In this document: positions 44,312 through 53,344 of the stretch, piece by piece
Layout of the letters: each line of letters starts with the position of its first letter
Position numbering within the stretch: the stretch's first letter is position 1
NCBI RefSeq assembly: GCF_026627425.1
Contig: NZ_JAPNLH010000005.1
Span: 1-64,000, forward strand
DNA length: 64,000 nucleotides
Direction: 5' to 3'
From: Arthrobacter endolithicus
Lineage (GTDB): Bacteria > Actinomycetota > Actinomycetes > Actinomycetales > Micrococcaceae
Notes under the pieces: model-generated
Told to the model about the DNA's origin: nothing
Database searches by the model: none
Seen by the model: the letters and a program-made list of their open reading frames with translations, nothing else
Program-made: the position numbers and the translations under genes

Positions 44312-45537
44312 AATATCTCCAGACTCTGCAGCCATTTGGTCTGCAGCACCCCGGGTCGGCCCGGGGCAATAATCCGCGCCGGATACCCATGGTCCAGATC
44401 CAGGACCTCCCCATTGAGCTCCAGCGCCACGAGGGTCTTCTCATCCGCGGTATAGACGGCGGGCATGGTCATTAGTCGGTAGGCCCCCTCGGGTTCCAAA
44501 CTGGTCACCAGCAGATCCGATTCCGGCACCGCACCCATCGCCTGGACCAGGTCCCGGATCCGCACGCCCCGCCACCTTGCGCTCTGGCTCCACCCTTCAA
44601 CACAGGCAATCGGCAGTTGGTGTTCGGTCTGCGGCAGGGCCGCGAGCTCACTGAGGGTCAGGCTGCGGCTTTTACCACGGTAGCTGACCTTCAACGTCCA
44701 GCCCGGGTTCTGCGCCAAGGGGCCGACCTTCGCATCGGCCGCGGTCCGGTTTACCGGCACGGACGCAGGCCCAGTACCCATTTTCCGCGGGGCGAAAAAA
44801 TTAACCGGGGACAGCCAGGCAAAGGATTGGCCGGCTGTGCCCAGCACCACCGTCCCTGTGGTCACCCCGACTGCCGCCAGGAAGCCGCGCCGGGACCATC
44901 GTCGTGAAACAGCCCCAGCTGTCCCGCGGCCGGAGCGCATTTGTTGCTGCCCTCCCGGGTCCGGTGCCGTCAGTTCCGCGGCTGCCGGCACCGTCGTCGT
45001 CGATTCTGGGTTGGCAGGCTCACGCGCACGGCGCCAGTTCGCGGCGATGAGCGGCAATTTGACTGCGATGTGCAGCAGCAGTGACCCCCACACCACCCAG
45101 GACAACCAGTAATGCGTCTCGCGGAAGGGGAAGGGCCACGGGTACCACTTGTACGTATTAATCAGCCCGGTCAGTACCTGCAGCAGGGACGCGGAGACAA
45201 ACAAAGCAATGGATCCCCGCTCCACCGCGTGCACCACAGACCGCACGGGAGGCCAGCTGAGCAGTTCGGGGTAGACGGACCATAGCTTGGCGAATAATAG
45301 CGGGATGGACGCGATCCCGGAGGTGATGTGCACGCCCTGGGTCAGCTGGTAAATCCAGACCGGTCGGGTGGGGAAAAACATCCAGCCCGGCGGGTTCTGC
45401 AGCCCGTGACTAAACAGGCCGGTGGCAAAGCAGACCGTGAAAGTGAGCCCCAGCCACCTGCCCAGCACCACCGAAAGCCTGGTACTGCGCACCGGCGAGG
45501 CAAATTTTGCCGCGAGCGCGTCGGTCAACCTGTTCAT
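44308..45537 (-). CDS. Molybdopterin-dependent oxidoreductase fused to a cytochrome b-type membrane domain
   Basis: A 409-residue protein. The N-terminal 170 residues form about four helices with paired His (SHGLQ, GVHITSG, ETHYWLSWVVW, LLHIAVKL), like a cytochrome b561/YedZ module. A linker holds SRRWSRRGFLAAVGV, a Tat-like twin-Arg motif in the middle of the protein (near residue 212). A sulfite-oxidase-fold domain follows with the molybdenum-binding Cys in IACVEGWSQSARWRG. It resembles YedY plus YedZ in one chain, probably facing outside. Confidence 0.88.
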   Translation of the reverse strand: MNRLTDALAAKFASPVRSTRLSVVLGRWLGLTFTVCFATGLFSHGLQNPPGWMFFPTRPVWIYQLTQGVHITSGIASIPLLFAKLWSVYPELLSWPPVRSVVHAVERGSIALFVSASLLQVLTGLINTYKWYPWPFPFRETHYWLSWVVWGSLLLHIAVKLPLIAANWRRAREPANPESTTTVPAAAELTAPDPGGQQQMRSGRGTAGAVSRRWSRRGFLAAVGVTTGTVVLGTAGQSFAWLSPVNFFAPRKMGTGPASVPVNRTAADAKVGPLAQNPGWTLKVSYRGKSRSLTLSELAALPQTEHQLPIACVEGWSQSARWRGVRIRDLVQAMGAVPESDLLVTSLEPEGAYRLMTMPAVYTADEKTLVALELNGEVLDLDHGYPARIIAPGRPGVLQTKWLQSLEIL

Positions 45538-45656
45538 ACGGGGTCACACTACCGATCAATGGAAATACCAGGAGAAAGAGAAGTCTTTTCGTAGGGCCAA
45601 CGCCCGAGGTAGCGGTTTGGTGCCCCGAGCCCCCCGCGATAAGGCAGGATCGAAGG

Positions 45657-47204
45657 GTGGACCTCCAAGAGACTAGCGCCTCAGACACGAGCGCCCAACC
45701 CGTGAGCACCGGCTCCTCTGTTAATGCCGCCCCCCGAGGGATGGGAACAGGAACAGCGGCAGGAACGCCGCCCGGGTGGACGCGGGCGCTGCTCCTGACC
45801 CTATTGCTGTTAGTGCTCTTGGCCGCGGCGCTTTACTCGACGGTGCGTCCGCAGCCGCCGTTTCCGCTGGCTGTACTGGCCGGCACCCTCCTTTGCTGGC
45901 TGCTCCTGGCTGGGGCTGTCTGTGCTTTGCGGCGTGCCCGGCCGGCCAGAATCAGCACGGTCGTGATAGCCGGAGCGCTGCTCCTCGGTGTGGCCGCGAT
46001 CAGCTCTCCGCCTTCCACCAGCAATGACTCGGCCCGCTACGCGTGGGACGGCATCGTGCAAAAGGCCGGCGTTTCCCCGTATACCCATGTGCCGCTCGAT
46101 GATGCGCTCGTCGGGCTCCGCCCCGGATGGTTGTTTGCGCCCGGAAACGGCACTGCGGACGGCGGGACCCGTTGCTCCCCCGATCTGTTCGCTACCGCCC
46201 CGGTAGCCACCCGGGGGGAGCCTTCCGGACAGCCGCTGTGCACCACGATCAACCGGCCGAACGTTCCAACAATTTATCCCCCGACGGCGGAACTGTATTT
46301 CCTGGGCGTCCGGCTGACCGTCCCGGACGGCGTGGGCTATGCGGCATTCCAGCTCGCCGGTCTGCTGGTGAGCCTGGCGGTCACGCTGATGTTGCTGCTG
46401 GCACTTCCTCGTTTGGGCCTGCCGCGGTATTTGGCCGCCGTCTGGGCCTGGAGCCCGTTGGTGCTCATTGAAGGCGTGAACAATGCCCACGTCGATCTGC
46501 TCGGGGGCGCCCTGCTGTTGGCCGCGGGGCTGCTCTTGACGGCGGGAAAGGCAGGAAAACCGCTGCGGTCCGGTTTCATGTTCGGTGCGGCCGTGGCCAC
46601 CAAGCTCATTCCGGCGATGGCCGCACCCGCCCTCCTCTTCCGAAGACCCGTCAGGTTCATCTGTGCGGCGCTGGCCACGTTTGCTCTGCTGTATACCCCC
46701 TATCTGCTGACCGCCGGGTGGGGCGTCATTGGCTACCTCCCCGGCTACCTCAAGGAGGAGGGGTACAGCGATCAGGTCGGCATCCGCTTTGCCTTGGCCC
46801 AGTTCATCTCCGGCGGCCCATGGCCGATGTTACTCAGTGCCGCGGCGCTGCTGCTGCTGGCATTGACCGTGCTGCGCAAGACGACCGTGCACAACATCTG
46901 GGAGCAGCAGACCCTCATGATCGGCTTGACCCTGCTGATCGTCAGCCCGAACTACCCCTGGTATGCGCTGCTGCTGCTGCCCGCCGTGGTGCTGAGCCGG
47001 TACTGGGAGTACATCGGGGTCATGGTCGCGCTCAATATCGTCTACCTGCTGCCCGGGGATCCGGTGTTCAGCGGCCGCGTCAACCGCGCCAGCCTTGCCG
47101 CTGCGGCCCTGGCCATCGCCGTGGGAGCCTGGCACCGCCGTCGGGCGTTCCACTTGGCGTCCGCCGCGGACGGACTGCGCGCGGCATCCGGGATGGCAGG
47201 ATAG
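45657..47204 (+). CDS. GT87-type polyprenyl-phosphate mannosyltransferase
   Basis: A membrane glycosyltransferase (GT-C fold) of about 515 residues with ten or more helices. SNDSARYAWDGIVQKAGVSP and NRPNVPTIYPPTAEL match the external loops of DUF2029/GT87 mannosyltransferases used in lipomannan-type synthesis. The start is uncertain: GTG 45657, GTG 45702 and ATG 45738 are possible; residues before the first helix are disordered. Five bases before mtnP, so co-transcribed. Confidence 0.85.
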   Translation: MDLQETSASDTSAQPVSTGSSVNAAPRGMGTGTAAGTPPGWTRALLLTLLLLVLLAAALYSTVRPQPPFPLAVLAGTLLCWLLLAGAVCALRRARPARISTVVIAGALLLGVAAISSPPSTSNDSARYAWDGIVQKAGVSPYTHVPLDDALVGLRPGWLFAPGNGTADGGTRCSPDLFATAPVATRGEPSGQPLCTTINRPNVPTIYPPTAELYFLGVRLTVPDGVGYAAFQLAGLLVSLAVTLMLLLALPRLGLPRYLAAVWAWSPLVLIEGVNNAHVDLLGGALLLAAGLLLTAGKAGKPLRSGFMFGAAVATKLIPAMAAPALLFRRPVRFICAALATFALLYTPYLLTAGWGVIGYLPGYLKEEGYSDQVGIRFALAQFISGGPWPMLLSAAALLLLALTVLRKTTVHNIWEQQTLMIGLTLLIVSPNYPWYALLLLPAVVLSRYWEYIGVMVALNIVYLLPGDPVFSGRVNRASLAAAALAIAVGAWHRRRAFHLASAADGLRAASGMAG

Positions 47205-47209
47205 AAGCC

Positions 47210-48109
47210 ATGACAGAATACGACGGCGGCAGTAACCTCGCGCGGATCGGCATCATCGGGGGCTCGGGGACACAGCACCTGCCCGGATCCCAGGTGCTGG
47301 ACGTCCTCACTCCCGAAACCCCCTACGGTCCCACCTCCGGCCCGGTCTCGCTGGCCCGGGTGGGCGGTCAAACCGTTGCCTTTCTGGCCCGGCACGGTGC
47401 CGGACATTCCCTGCCGCCGCAGCAGATTAATTACCGAGCCAACCTTTGGGCCTTGAAGAGCCTCGGAGTGGAAGGCATTATTTCCTCCTCCGCGGTCGGC
47501 GGACTTCGGCCAGGTTACGCTCCGGAAACGTTTGTCCTTACCGACCAATTGATCGACCGCACCACCGGACGAATCGACACCTACTTCGACGGCTCCCTAC
47601 CGACCGGAGTGCGGCACCTGCCCGCGACGGAACCGTTCTGCGGTGTCCTGCGCCGGCATTTGCGGCAAGCGGTCACGGCACGCGGCCTGCCCTTTCAGGC
47701 GGAGGGCACCGTGGTTGTCATCAACGGGCCAAGATTTTCCACTCGGGCGGAATCCGCCTGGTACGTCTCCGGAGGCGCGGACATCATCAGCATGACGCAG
47801 TATCCAGAGCCGGTGCTCGCCGCCGAACTGAATATGGGCTTTGCCAACCTCGCCTACGTCACCGACTCGGACACCGGTCACGACGGCTCGGCACCGGTTA
47901 CCGCCGAGGCCGTCTTCGGCCGGCTCAAGACCGCCCAGCCGCATATTCTCGCAGTCCTGGAAGCCGCTGTCAGCACCCTCGACGAATGCTACCGCGCTCC
48001 GCAGCTGATGGATCCTGAGGCCGTCCGGATCATCATGGACCAGCCCGTGTCCGGGCCCTCCGCTCACGCGGCGCCCGGCTCAGAACCCGCCCCGGCGGCA
48101 GGCCGATGA
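47210..48109 (+). CDS. mtnP: S-methyl-5'-thioadenosine phosphorylase
   Basis: A 299-residue purine phosphorylase splitting methylthioadenosine. IGIIGGSGTQHLPG is the N-terminal phosphate loop; ARHGAGHSLPPQQINYRANLW and GPRFSTRAESAWYV are signature blocks; the purine-site Asp lies in VTDSDTGHD. The N- and C-terminal 30 residues are variable. It stands between a mannosyltransferase and an epimerase; the ATGA overlap with the epimerase shows coupling. Confidence 0.92.
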   Translation: MTEYDGGSNLARIGIIGGSGTQHLPGSQVLDVLTPETPYGPTSGPVSLARVGGQTVAFLARHGAGHSLPPQQINYRANLWALKSLGVEGIISSSAVGGLRPGYAPETFVLTDQLIDRTTGRIDTYFDGSLPTGVRHLPATEPFCGVLRRHLRQAVTARGLPFQAEGTVVVINGPRFSTRAESAWYVSGGADIISMTQYPEPVLAAELNMGFANLAYVTDSDTGHDGSAPVTAEAVFGRLKTAQPHILAVLEAAVSTLDECYRAPQLMDPEAVRIIMDQPVSGPSAHAAPGSEPAPAAGR

Positions 48110-49167
48110 GGGTCCTGGTCACCGGAGGTGCGGGGTTTATTGGCACGGCGGTCGTCGAGGCAGCACTGTCGAAGGGCTGGGAAGTGCGGGTGCTCGACTC
48201 CCTGGACCCACAGGTCCACCCGCGGCCGCCCCGTCTGGATCCACGGATTGAGCTGGTCGTCGGAAACACCGGGGACCCCGCCGTGGTTCGTACAGCCTTG
48301 GACGGGATCGACGCCGTCTGCCATCACAGCGCAAAAGTGGGGCTGGGCGTGAACTTCGCCGACGCACCGGACTACGTCTGGAACAATGACTTTGCCACGG
48401 CGGTCCTGCTGGCCGCCATGGAGCAGGCCGGCATCGGCCAACTGGTGCTGGCCTCATCGATGGTCGTGTACGGCGAGGGGGCGTACCGGGACCCCGTCAC
48501 CGGGAAACCAGTCCACCCGGGGCCGCGCAGCGTGGAAGACCTGGAAGCGGGCATGTTCGACCCGCGGAACCCCGATACCGATGAACCACTGGTTCCCGCC
48601 CTGGTGACCGAGTCCTCGGCATTGGATCCGCGCAACGTCTACGCCGCCTCCAAGGTCAGCCAGGAGAATCTGGCTTCGGCATGGGCCCGTGCAACCGGTG
48701 CAGAAGCTATAGCGCTGCGCTATCACAACGTCTACGGTCCGCTGATGCCCAAGAACACCCCGTACGCCGGCGTCGCCTCAATCTTCCGGTCCGCCATTGC
48801 CCGAGGCGAGGCCCCGCGGGTCTTTGAAGACGGAAATCAAAGGCGCAGCTTTATCCATGTCAGTGACATCGCCACCGCTAATATCCACGCTCTGGAAGCA
48901 CTGCACAGCGGTTATGGGCGCAGCTTCGGTGCATACAACGTCGGGGCCGACGAACCACAGACCATCGGGGACGTCGCCCGCGCCCTCAGCACTTTCAGTA
49001 ACGCGCTCGCACCGATTGTGACAGGGCAGTTCCGGCTCGGCGACGTCCGGCACATCACCGCCAGCTCGGAGCTAATCAAGAAGGAGCTTCAATGGCGTCC
49101 GCTCGTCGGATTCGACGAGGGAATGCGGGAATTCGCCCTGGCACCCTTGCGCGGCGACGAGGACTAA
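48106..49167 (+). CDS. NAD-dependent sugar-nucleotide epimerase/dehydratase
   Basis: A 353-residue extended SDR. The Rossmann motif is TGGAGFIGTAVVEAA; the catalytic Ser is in LASSMVVYGEG and the YxxxK is YAASKVSQE; RSFIHVSDIATANIHALEAL is the usual C-terminal substrate block. It resembles UDP-glucose 4-epimerase and dTDP-L-rhamnose 4-epimerase; the insert RSVEDLEAGMFDPRNPDTDEP is characteristic of this subgroup. A decayed copy of its 3' end lies at 56.7-57.0 kb. Confidence 0.92.
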   Translation: MRVLVTGGAGFIGTAVVEAALSKGWEVRVLDSLDPQVHPRPPRLDPRIELVVGNTGDPAVVRTALDGIDAVCHHSAKVGLGVNFADAPDYVWNNDFATAVLLAAMEQAGIGQLVLASSMVVYGEGAYRDPVTGKPVHPGPRSVEDLEAGMFDPRNPDTDEPLVPALVTESSALDPRNVYAASKVSQENLASAWARATGAEAIALRYHNVYGPLMPKNTPYAGVASIFRSAIARGEAPRVFEDGNQRRSFIHVSDIATANIHALEALHSGYGRSFGAYNVGADEPQTIGDVARALSTFSNALAPIVTGQFRLGDVRHITASSELIKKELQWRPLVGFDEGMREFALAPLRGDED

Positions 49168-49182
49168 AACGACCGGATCTCC

Positions 49183-49600
49183 ATGCGGCGCAAGCGGCCT
49201 TGGTCGATCACCGCACTCGGTGGTCGGCCACGCAAGCCCTTCGAGCGCGTGGAGACCAGCCACCGGTCAGCGCGGGAAAACTCCGGTCCGGCCCTGAAAT
49301 TGCCGCGTGGCGCGCCGAGTTGCGGAACAAGGCCCAGAGTTGCGGCCTCATTGACCCGCGTCTGCGTGCCGACGGCGCCGTGATCGTGCACCCATCGGAC
49401 GCCGGATATCGACTGACGAGCCGGTTCGCCGCAGAGGCCGCCGGTGTGGTTGGGACTTATGTGCATGTGCTCACCGACGATGTTCCCGCCGCCGGTGCAG
49501 GCGCCCCGACTGTGACCGCTGCCGAACTACTGGCCAGCCTCTTGCGAACATTGGGGAATCGCGGAACATGCGGAAACCGAAGCAGTCCGACACCGGTACG
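49183..49600 (+). pseudogene. Small frameshifted gene of unknown function
   Basis: Two frames together read as one protein: MRRKRPWSITALGGRPRKPF from ATG 49183, then after a one-base shift near 49265-49320, EIAAWRAELRNKAQSC, GLIDPRLRADGAVIVHPSD and AAGVVGTYVHVLTDDVPAAG. The sequence has normal amino-acid composition across the join and is followed by a terminator, so it was probably a real gene. No family recognised. Sequencing error is an alternative to decay. Confidence 0.45.
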
Positions 49601-49619
49601 ACCCATTCCGGGGCCCCAT

Positions 49620-49649
49620 GTGTGCAGATTGTGCACACCCTCTTTTTTT
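49620..49649 (+). terminator. Rho-independent terminator
   Basis: GTGTGCA, five bases, TGCACAC then CCTC and a run of seven T. It ends the plus-strand transcript from the epimerase or small gene. The rest of the gap to 49898 holds no gene that I can support. Confidence 0.75.
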
Positions 49650-49898
49650 GCCTTTTCCGGTTGGTCTGTTCGTTCTTTGCACTACTCAGTCTGACTGATG
49701 GGCACGCCTCCGATCTGGTTGATGGTGTTCCGCCGACCGAAAAGTAAGCACGGGTCGCAGACTTCCCAGCTGTGATGACGCTCCGATGATCCATAGTGCC
49801 GGAAAACTCTTCGACGGCGCGGACCTGACCGAAATTCCCAAGGCATAGGACGCTTGGTCACGCTCTCCGGTCGTCGTAATGATCGGTTGGCAGACATT

Positions 49899-50582
49899 CT
49901 AGGGACTTTCTCGAAGACTGTATCTACGTTCCGGCCGTCCGGCTTTACCGTATTCGAGCCGGACCGCCATCTGCCCGTCGTCAGCGAAGTACTCCAGGTA
50001 GCGCCGTACACTGACCCGTGACAGCCCGATGCTGTCGGCACACTCCGATGCGGACATTTCGCCGCCTCCTTCTAGTGACCCAATCACCAGACGGGCAGTT
50101 TCCACGCTCAGTCCTTTCGGCAACGGGGAGACCTTCTCGCCGACAGGGTTGCCGACAAAGCCGAAGATTTTGTCGACGTCGTCCTGAACCGATTCCTCGA
50201 CCCGGTTCAAGCGCTGGTGGCGCTCCTTGAAACGCCCCAACTGGGTCACCAAATCGCTGTATTCGAACGGCTTGATCAGGTAATGGGCCGCCCCGCCCTC
50301 CACGGCTGCGCGGACGCTGTTGGCCTCCCGTGCGGCCGTGATGACGATAACCCCGACCGGGACGCGGGAAGCCCGAAGTTCATGGAGCAGATCCAGACCG
50401 TTGGAGTCCGGAAGGTGGACATCCAGCAGGATGAGATCGGGATGGTTCTCTTCCACCGCGCGGCGCGCCTCCGCGCCGGTCTGGGCATGGCCGACGACGC
50501 GGAAACCGGCGGTTTGGTTAACGAATTTTCCGTGGATCCGGGCAACCATGAAATCGTCTTCGACTATGAGGACACGGATCAT
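49899..50582 (-). CDS. Response regulator, CitB/DpiA type
   Basis: A 227-residue two-component regulator. The receiver domain has acid pocket LIVEDDFMV, phospho-acceptor Asp in LILLDVHLPDSNG, the Thr/Ser of VIVITAA and Lys in YLIKPFEYSD. The C-terminal helix-turn-helix (MSASECADSIGLSRVSVRRYLEYF) matches the DpiA/CitB/DcuR group, which senses carboxylates. Overlaps the kinase gene by four bases. Divergent from tctC, its likely target. Confidence 0.93.
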   Translation of the reverse strand: MIRVLIVEDDFMVARIHGKFVNQTAGFRVVGHAQTGAEARRAVEENHPDLILLDVHLPDSNGLDLLHELRASRVPVGVIVITAAREANSVRAAVEGGAAHYLIKPFEYSDLVTQLGRFKERHQRLNRVEESVQDDVDKIFGFVGNPVGEKVSPLPKGLSVETARLVIGSLEGGGEMSASECADSIGLSRVSVRRYLEYFADDGQMAVRLEYGKAGRPERRYSLRESP

Positions 50583-52186
50583 CGAACCGGCGCCGGGTAG
50601 GGAAGAGTTGCTTCGAAAACCGCGCCGTCAAGATTATGAACGCCCACTGAGCCCTGCCTTCTGGCACACACCAGCCGCACCAGGGCAAGGCCTATGCCGC
50701 GCCCGGACGCCGGGACCGGCTTCGTGGTGAAGCCACGGTTGAAGATGCGGTGCTCAAGGTCCTCAGGGACGCCCGGACCCGGATCGCTGACTCTGATGGT
50801 GATCATTGAATCATTGTCGCCCAGATCAACCAGGACAATCACGCCGGAGAGCCCGGCGGTCGCGTCCACCGCATTATCAATGAAGTTGCCAAGCACCGTG
50901 ATGGTATCGGCAGCCAGCGACGGCTCGAGCGGGCCAAGGGCGGAACTTTCGGACAGCCGCAGCTCGATGCCCGATTCAGCAGCCAGGCTGGTTTTGGCCA
51001 CCAGCAGGGCGGACACGGCCGCATCCTCAATCCGGCTGGAAATGTCGTCGTTGATCTCCGCCCGTCGGCGGGTCAGCGTTCCAATAAAGGACCGCACCTC
51101 CTCAAACTCACCGAGCTGTACCAGACCCGAGACGGTGTGCAGCTGGTTGAAAAACTCATGGGTTTGGGCCCTCATGGTTTCGGTAATGCTCTGATTGGCG
51201 GCCAACCGGCTTTCCAGTTCAGCCATTTCCGTCCGGTCGCGCAGCGTCGTCACCGTTCCTATCGGTCTCCCCCGGCTCCCAACCACCCGCCGGTTTAGAA
51301 CCAACAGGCGTGATCCTGTGACGGCCGCCGTTTCTTCGCCGTCGGAAGTATCCAGCAGCAGCTCCTTGACTTCCGCGCTCAGCGGCAGTTCGTCGACCCG
51401 CTCTCCGGCCACATTCGATGGCAGGCCCAGAAGCTCGATCGCTGTCTTGTTGAGCAGGGTGACCCTGCCGTCGATGCCAACGCCAATCACCCCCTCTCGA
51501 ATGCTGTAGAGCAAGGCTTCGCGGTTGTCCGCCAGGTCCGCGATTTCGCGCGGCTCCAGCCCCCGGGTGCGCCGCCGGATAAGGCGCGATAACAGCCACG
51601 AGCCCAGCACTCCCAGCACCGCCCCCATTCCGAGGAAGATCATCAGATCCGGAACGGCCGCCGCCAGCGAACCTCCCAGCGGCGGGTAATCTTCCGCCAC
51701 CACCACAACGCCGCTGACGGTTCCGTCCGCCTGCAGGATAGGTACCCGCGCCCCAATGGTCCGCCGCCCACTCAGGGTAAGGTTGCCCGTCCATGACCTG
51801 CCCAAGGGCGCCCGGCTTTGTGCCAGGTCCAGTCTGTCACCGACAGCCTGCGGATCGGAGGAGGCCAGAACCTTACCGGAAGAATCGGTCACCGCCGCGA
51901 TCGAAGCCCCCGACAGTGTCCGGGCCTTTTCGACGTCAGGAGCCAGCACGACATCTGCCTCGGGCGCGGCGATGTCATCCCTAATCAGCGGCGTCGAGGC
52001 CATGTTCTCCGCGATCGCGAGCATCCGCTGGCCCTGGATCTGGACAAACTCTGCCCGGGATTGGCTGACCGAGACGGTGGTGACCGCCAGCAACACTGCC
52101 GTGATCACAGCCAATTGAAGCACCAGAAACTGGCCCGATAATGTCAGATGGCTGGGGCGACGCTTTCGTGACCACAAAGACCACAA
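50579..52186 (-). CDS. Sensor histidine kinase, CitA/DpiB/DcuS type
   Basis: A 535-residue membrane kinase. A first helix (about 20-40), an extracytoplasmic PAS-like sensor (about 45-175), a second helix (180-200), a cytosolic PAS domain (LLYSIREGVIGVGIDGRVTLLN), the Spo0B-like phosphorylation helix QTHEFFNQLHTVSGL with the His, and an ATPase domain with NFIDNAVDA, DPGPGVP and GRGIGLALVR follow in order. This architecture senses di- or tricarboxylates. Forms an operon with the response regulator. Confidence 0.94.
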   Translation of the reverse strand: MWSLWSRKRRPSHLTLSGQFLVLQLAVITAVLLAVTTVSVSQSRAEFVQIQGQRMLAIAENMASTPLIRDDIAAPEADVVLAPDVEKARTLSGASIAAVTDSSGKVLASSDPQAVGDRLDLAQSRAPLGRSWTGNLTLSGRRTIGARVPILQADGTVSGVVVVAEDYPPLGGSLAAAVPDLMIFLGMGAVLGVLGSWLLSRLIRRRTRGLEPREIADLADNREALLYSIREGVIGVGIDGRVTLLNKTAIELLGLPSNVAGERVDELPLSAEVKELLLDTSDGEETAAVTGSRLLVLNRRVVGSRGRPIGTVTTLRDRTEMAELESRLAANQSITETMRAQTHEFFNQLHTVSGLVQLGEFEEVRSFIGTLTRRRAEINDDISSRIEDAAVSALLVAKTSLAAESGIELRLSESSALGPLEPSLAADTITVLGNFIDNAVDATAGLSGVIVLVDLGDNDSMITIRVSDPGPGVPEDLEHRIFNRGFTTKPVPASGRGIGLALVRLVCARRQGSVGVHNLDGAVFEATLPYPAPVR

Positions 52187-52304
52187 CCTCCATTGATTTC
52201 GTATTAGTGACTTTGACCGGGACGTGGGTCACGCTTTGATGGTAACCACGTCACATCGCGTGAAATGCACCACCAGGACCGGCGGCATAGAAGGGAGGAG
52301 CACG

Positions 52305-53270
52305 ATGAGATTGTCCGGATGGATGAAGGCCTCGCTCCTGCTCCTTGTGCTGGCGCTGACCGGATGCGGCTTACCGGGGCCCTCCATGACGGACATCCGC
52401 ATGATGGTCCCCAACAGCCCCGGCGGCGGCTACGACATTACCGCACGCATTGCCGCCCGGACGATGGAAGACTCCGGCGCCACCGGACATATGGAGATCT
52501 TCAACGTCACAGGAGCTGGCGGAAGCGTGGCGTTGGCAAGGCTGATCAATGAATCCGGCAACCCGGACCTGATGATGATGATGGGCCTGGGTGTGGTCGG
52601 CTCCGGATACGCGAACGGGTCCAAGGACAACGTCTCCGACGCCACGGCCTTGGCCGAACTGATCGAAGAACAGGAAGCCATCCTGGTCAGGTCTGATTCA
52701 CCCTACAAATCCATCGGCGACCTGCTGCAGGCGTGGAAATCCACCCCCTCATCGGTGACGGTGGGCGGCGGATCCGCACCCGGCGGTCCGGACCAGCTCT
52801 TTCCGATGGAACTTGCCCGCGTCATCGGCGTCCCCACCAACGAAGTCCATTACAGTGCTTACGCCGGAGGCGGCGAACTCCTCCCGGCGCTGCTGAACCG
52901 AAAAGTCAGCTTTGGAACGTCCGGGCTGGCCGAATACCGGGACCAGATCGCCTCGGGCCAGTTACGGATCCTGGCCGTTTCAGGCCGCGAACGGCATGCG
53001 TCCATCACTGCACCGACGCTGCGTGAATCCGGAATCAACCTGGTGTTCACGAACTGGCGCGGCGTGCTCGCCCCGCCGGGCATCACGCCCTCCGACCGGC
53101 AGCGCCTGCTTCAGGCGCTGGACCGGCTCCACGAGTCCCCGGCGTGGAAACAGGCTTTGCTGGACAACGGCTGGGACGACGCCTACAAAACCGGGGACAC
53201 GTTCTCCGCGTTCCTCAAGGAACAGGACGCCACCGTGGCGGCCACGTTGAAGGAACTCGGCATCCCTTAG
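52305..53270 (+). CDS. tctC: Tripartite tricarboxylate transporter substrate-binding protein (TctC)
   Basis: A 321-residue lipoprotein: signal peptide with lipobox LALTGCG, then a Bug/TctC fold (MVPNSPGGGYDITARIAARTM, TVGGGSAPGGPDQL, WRGVLAPPGITP). It should capture a carboxylate outside the cell and deliver it to TctAB. Neither tctA nor tctB follows; the next gene is gluA 75 bases on. Ribosome site GGGAGGAG before ATG 52305. Probably controlled by the divergent two-component system. Confidence 0.93.
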   Translation: MRLSGWMKASLLLLVLALTGCGLPGPSMTDIRMMVPNSPGGGYDITARIAARTMEDSGATGHMEIFNVTGAGGSVALARLINESGNPDLMMMMGLGVVGSGYANGSKDNVSDATALAELIEEQEAILVRSDSPYKSIGDLLQAWKSTPSSVTVGGGSAPGGPDQLFPMELARVIGVPTNEVHYSAYAGGGELLPALLNRKVSFGTSGLAEYRDQIASGQLRILAVSGRERHASITAPTLRESGINLVFTNWRGVLAPPGITPSDRQRLLQALDRLHESPAWKQALLDNGWDDAYKTGDTFSAFLKEQDATVAATLKELGIP

Positions 53271-53344
53271 CCCAGCCCCTCCCCGCAGCACACTGCAGAT
53301 AATCCGCCAGGTCAATGACCGCACCGCCCGACAGGAATTCCCCC

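Noticed and set aside
49790-49835. Possible remnant of the shikimate dehydrogenase C-terminus (QVRAVEEFSG on the minus strand versus QVRAASEFSR)
   Set aside because: Only about ten residues match and the flanks do not; too short to separate from chance, though it would fit the duplicated-junction idea.
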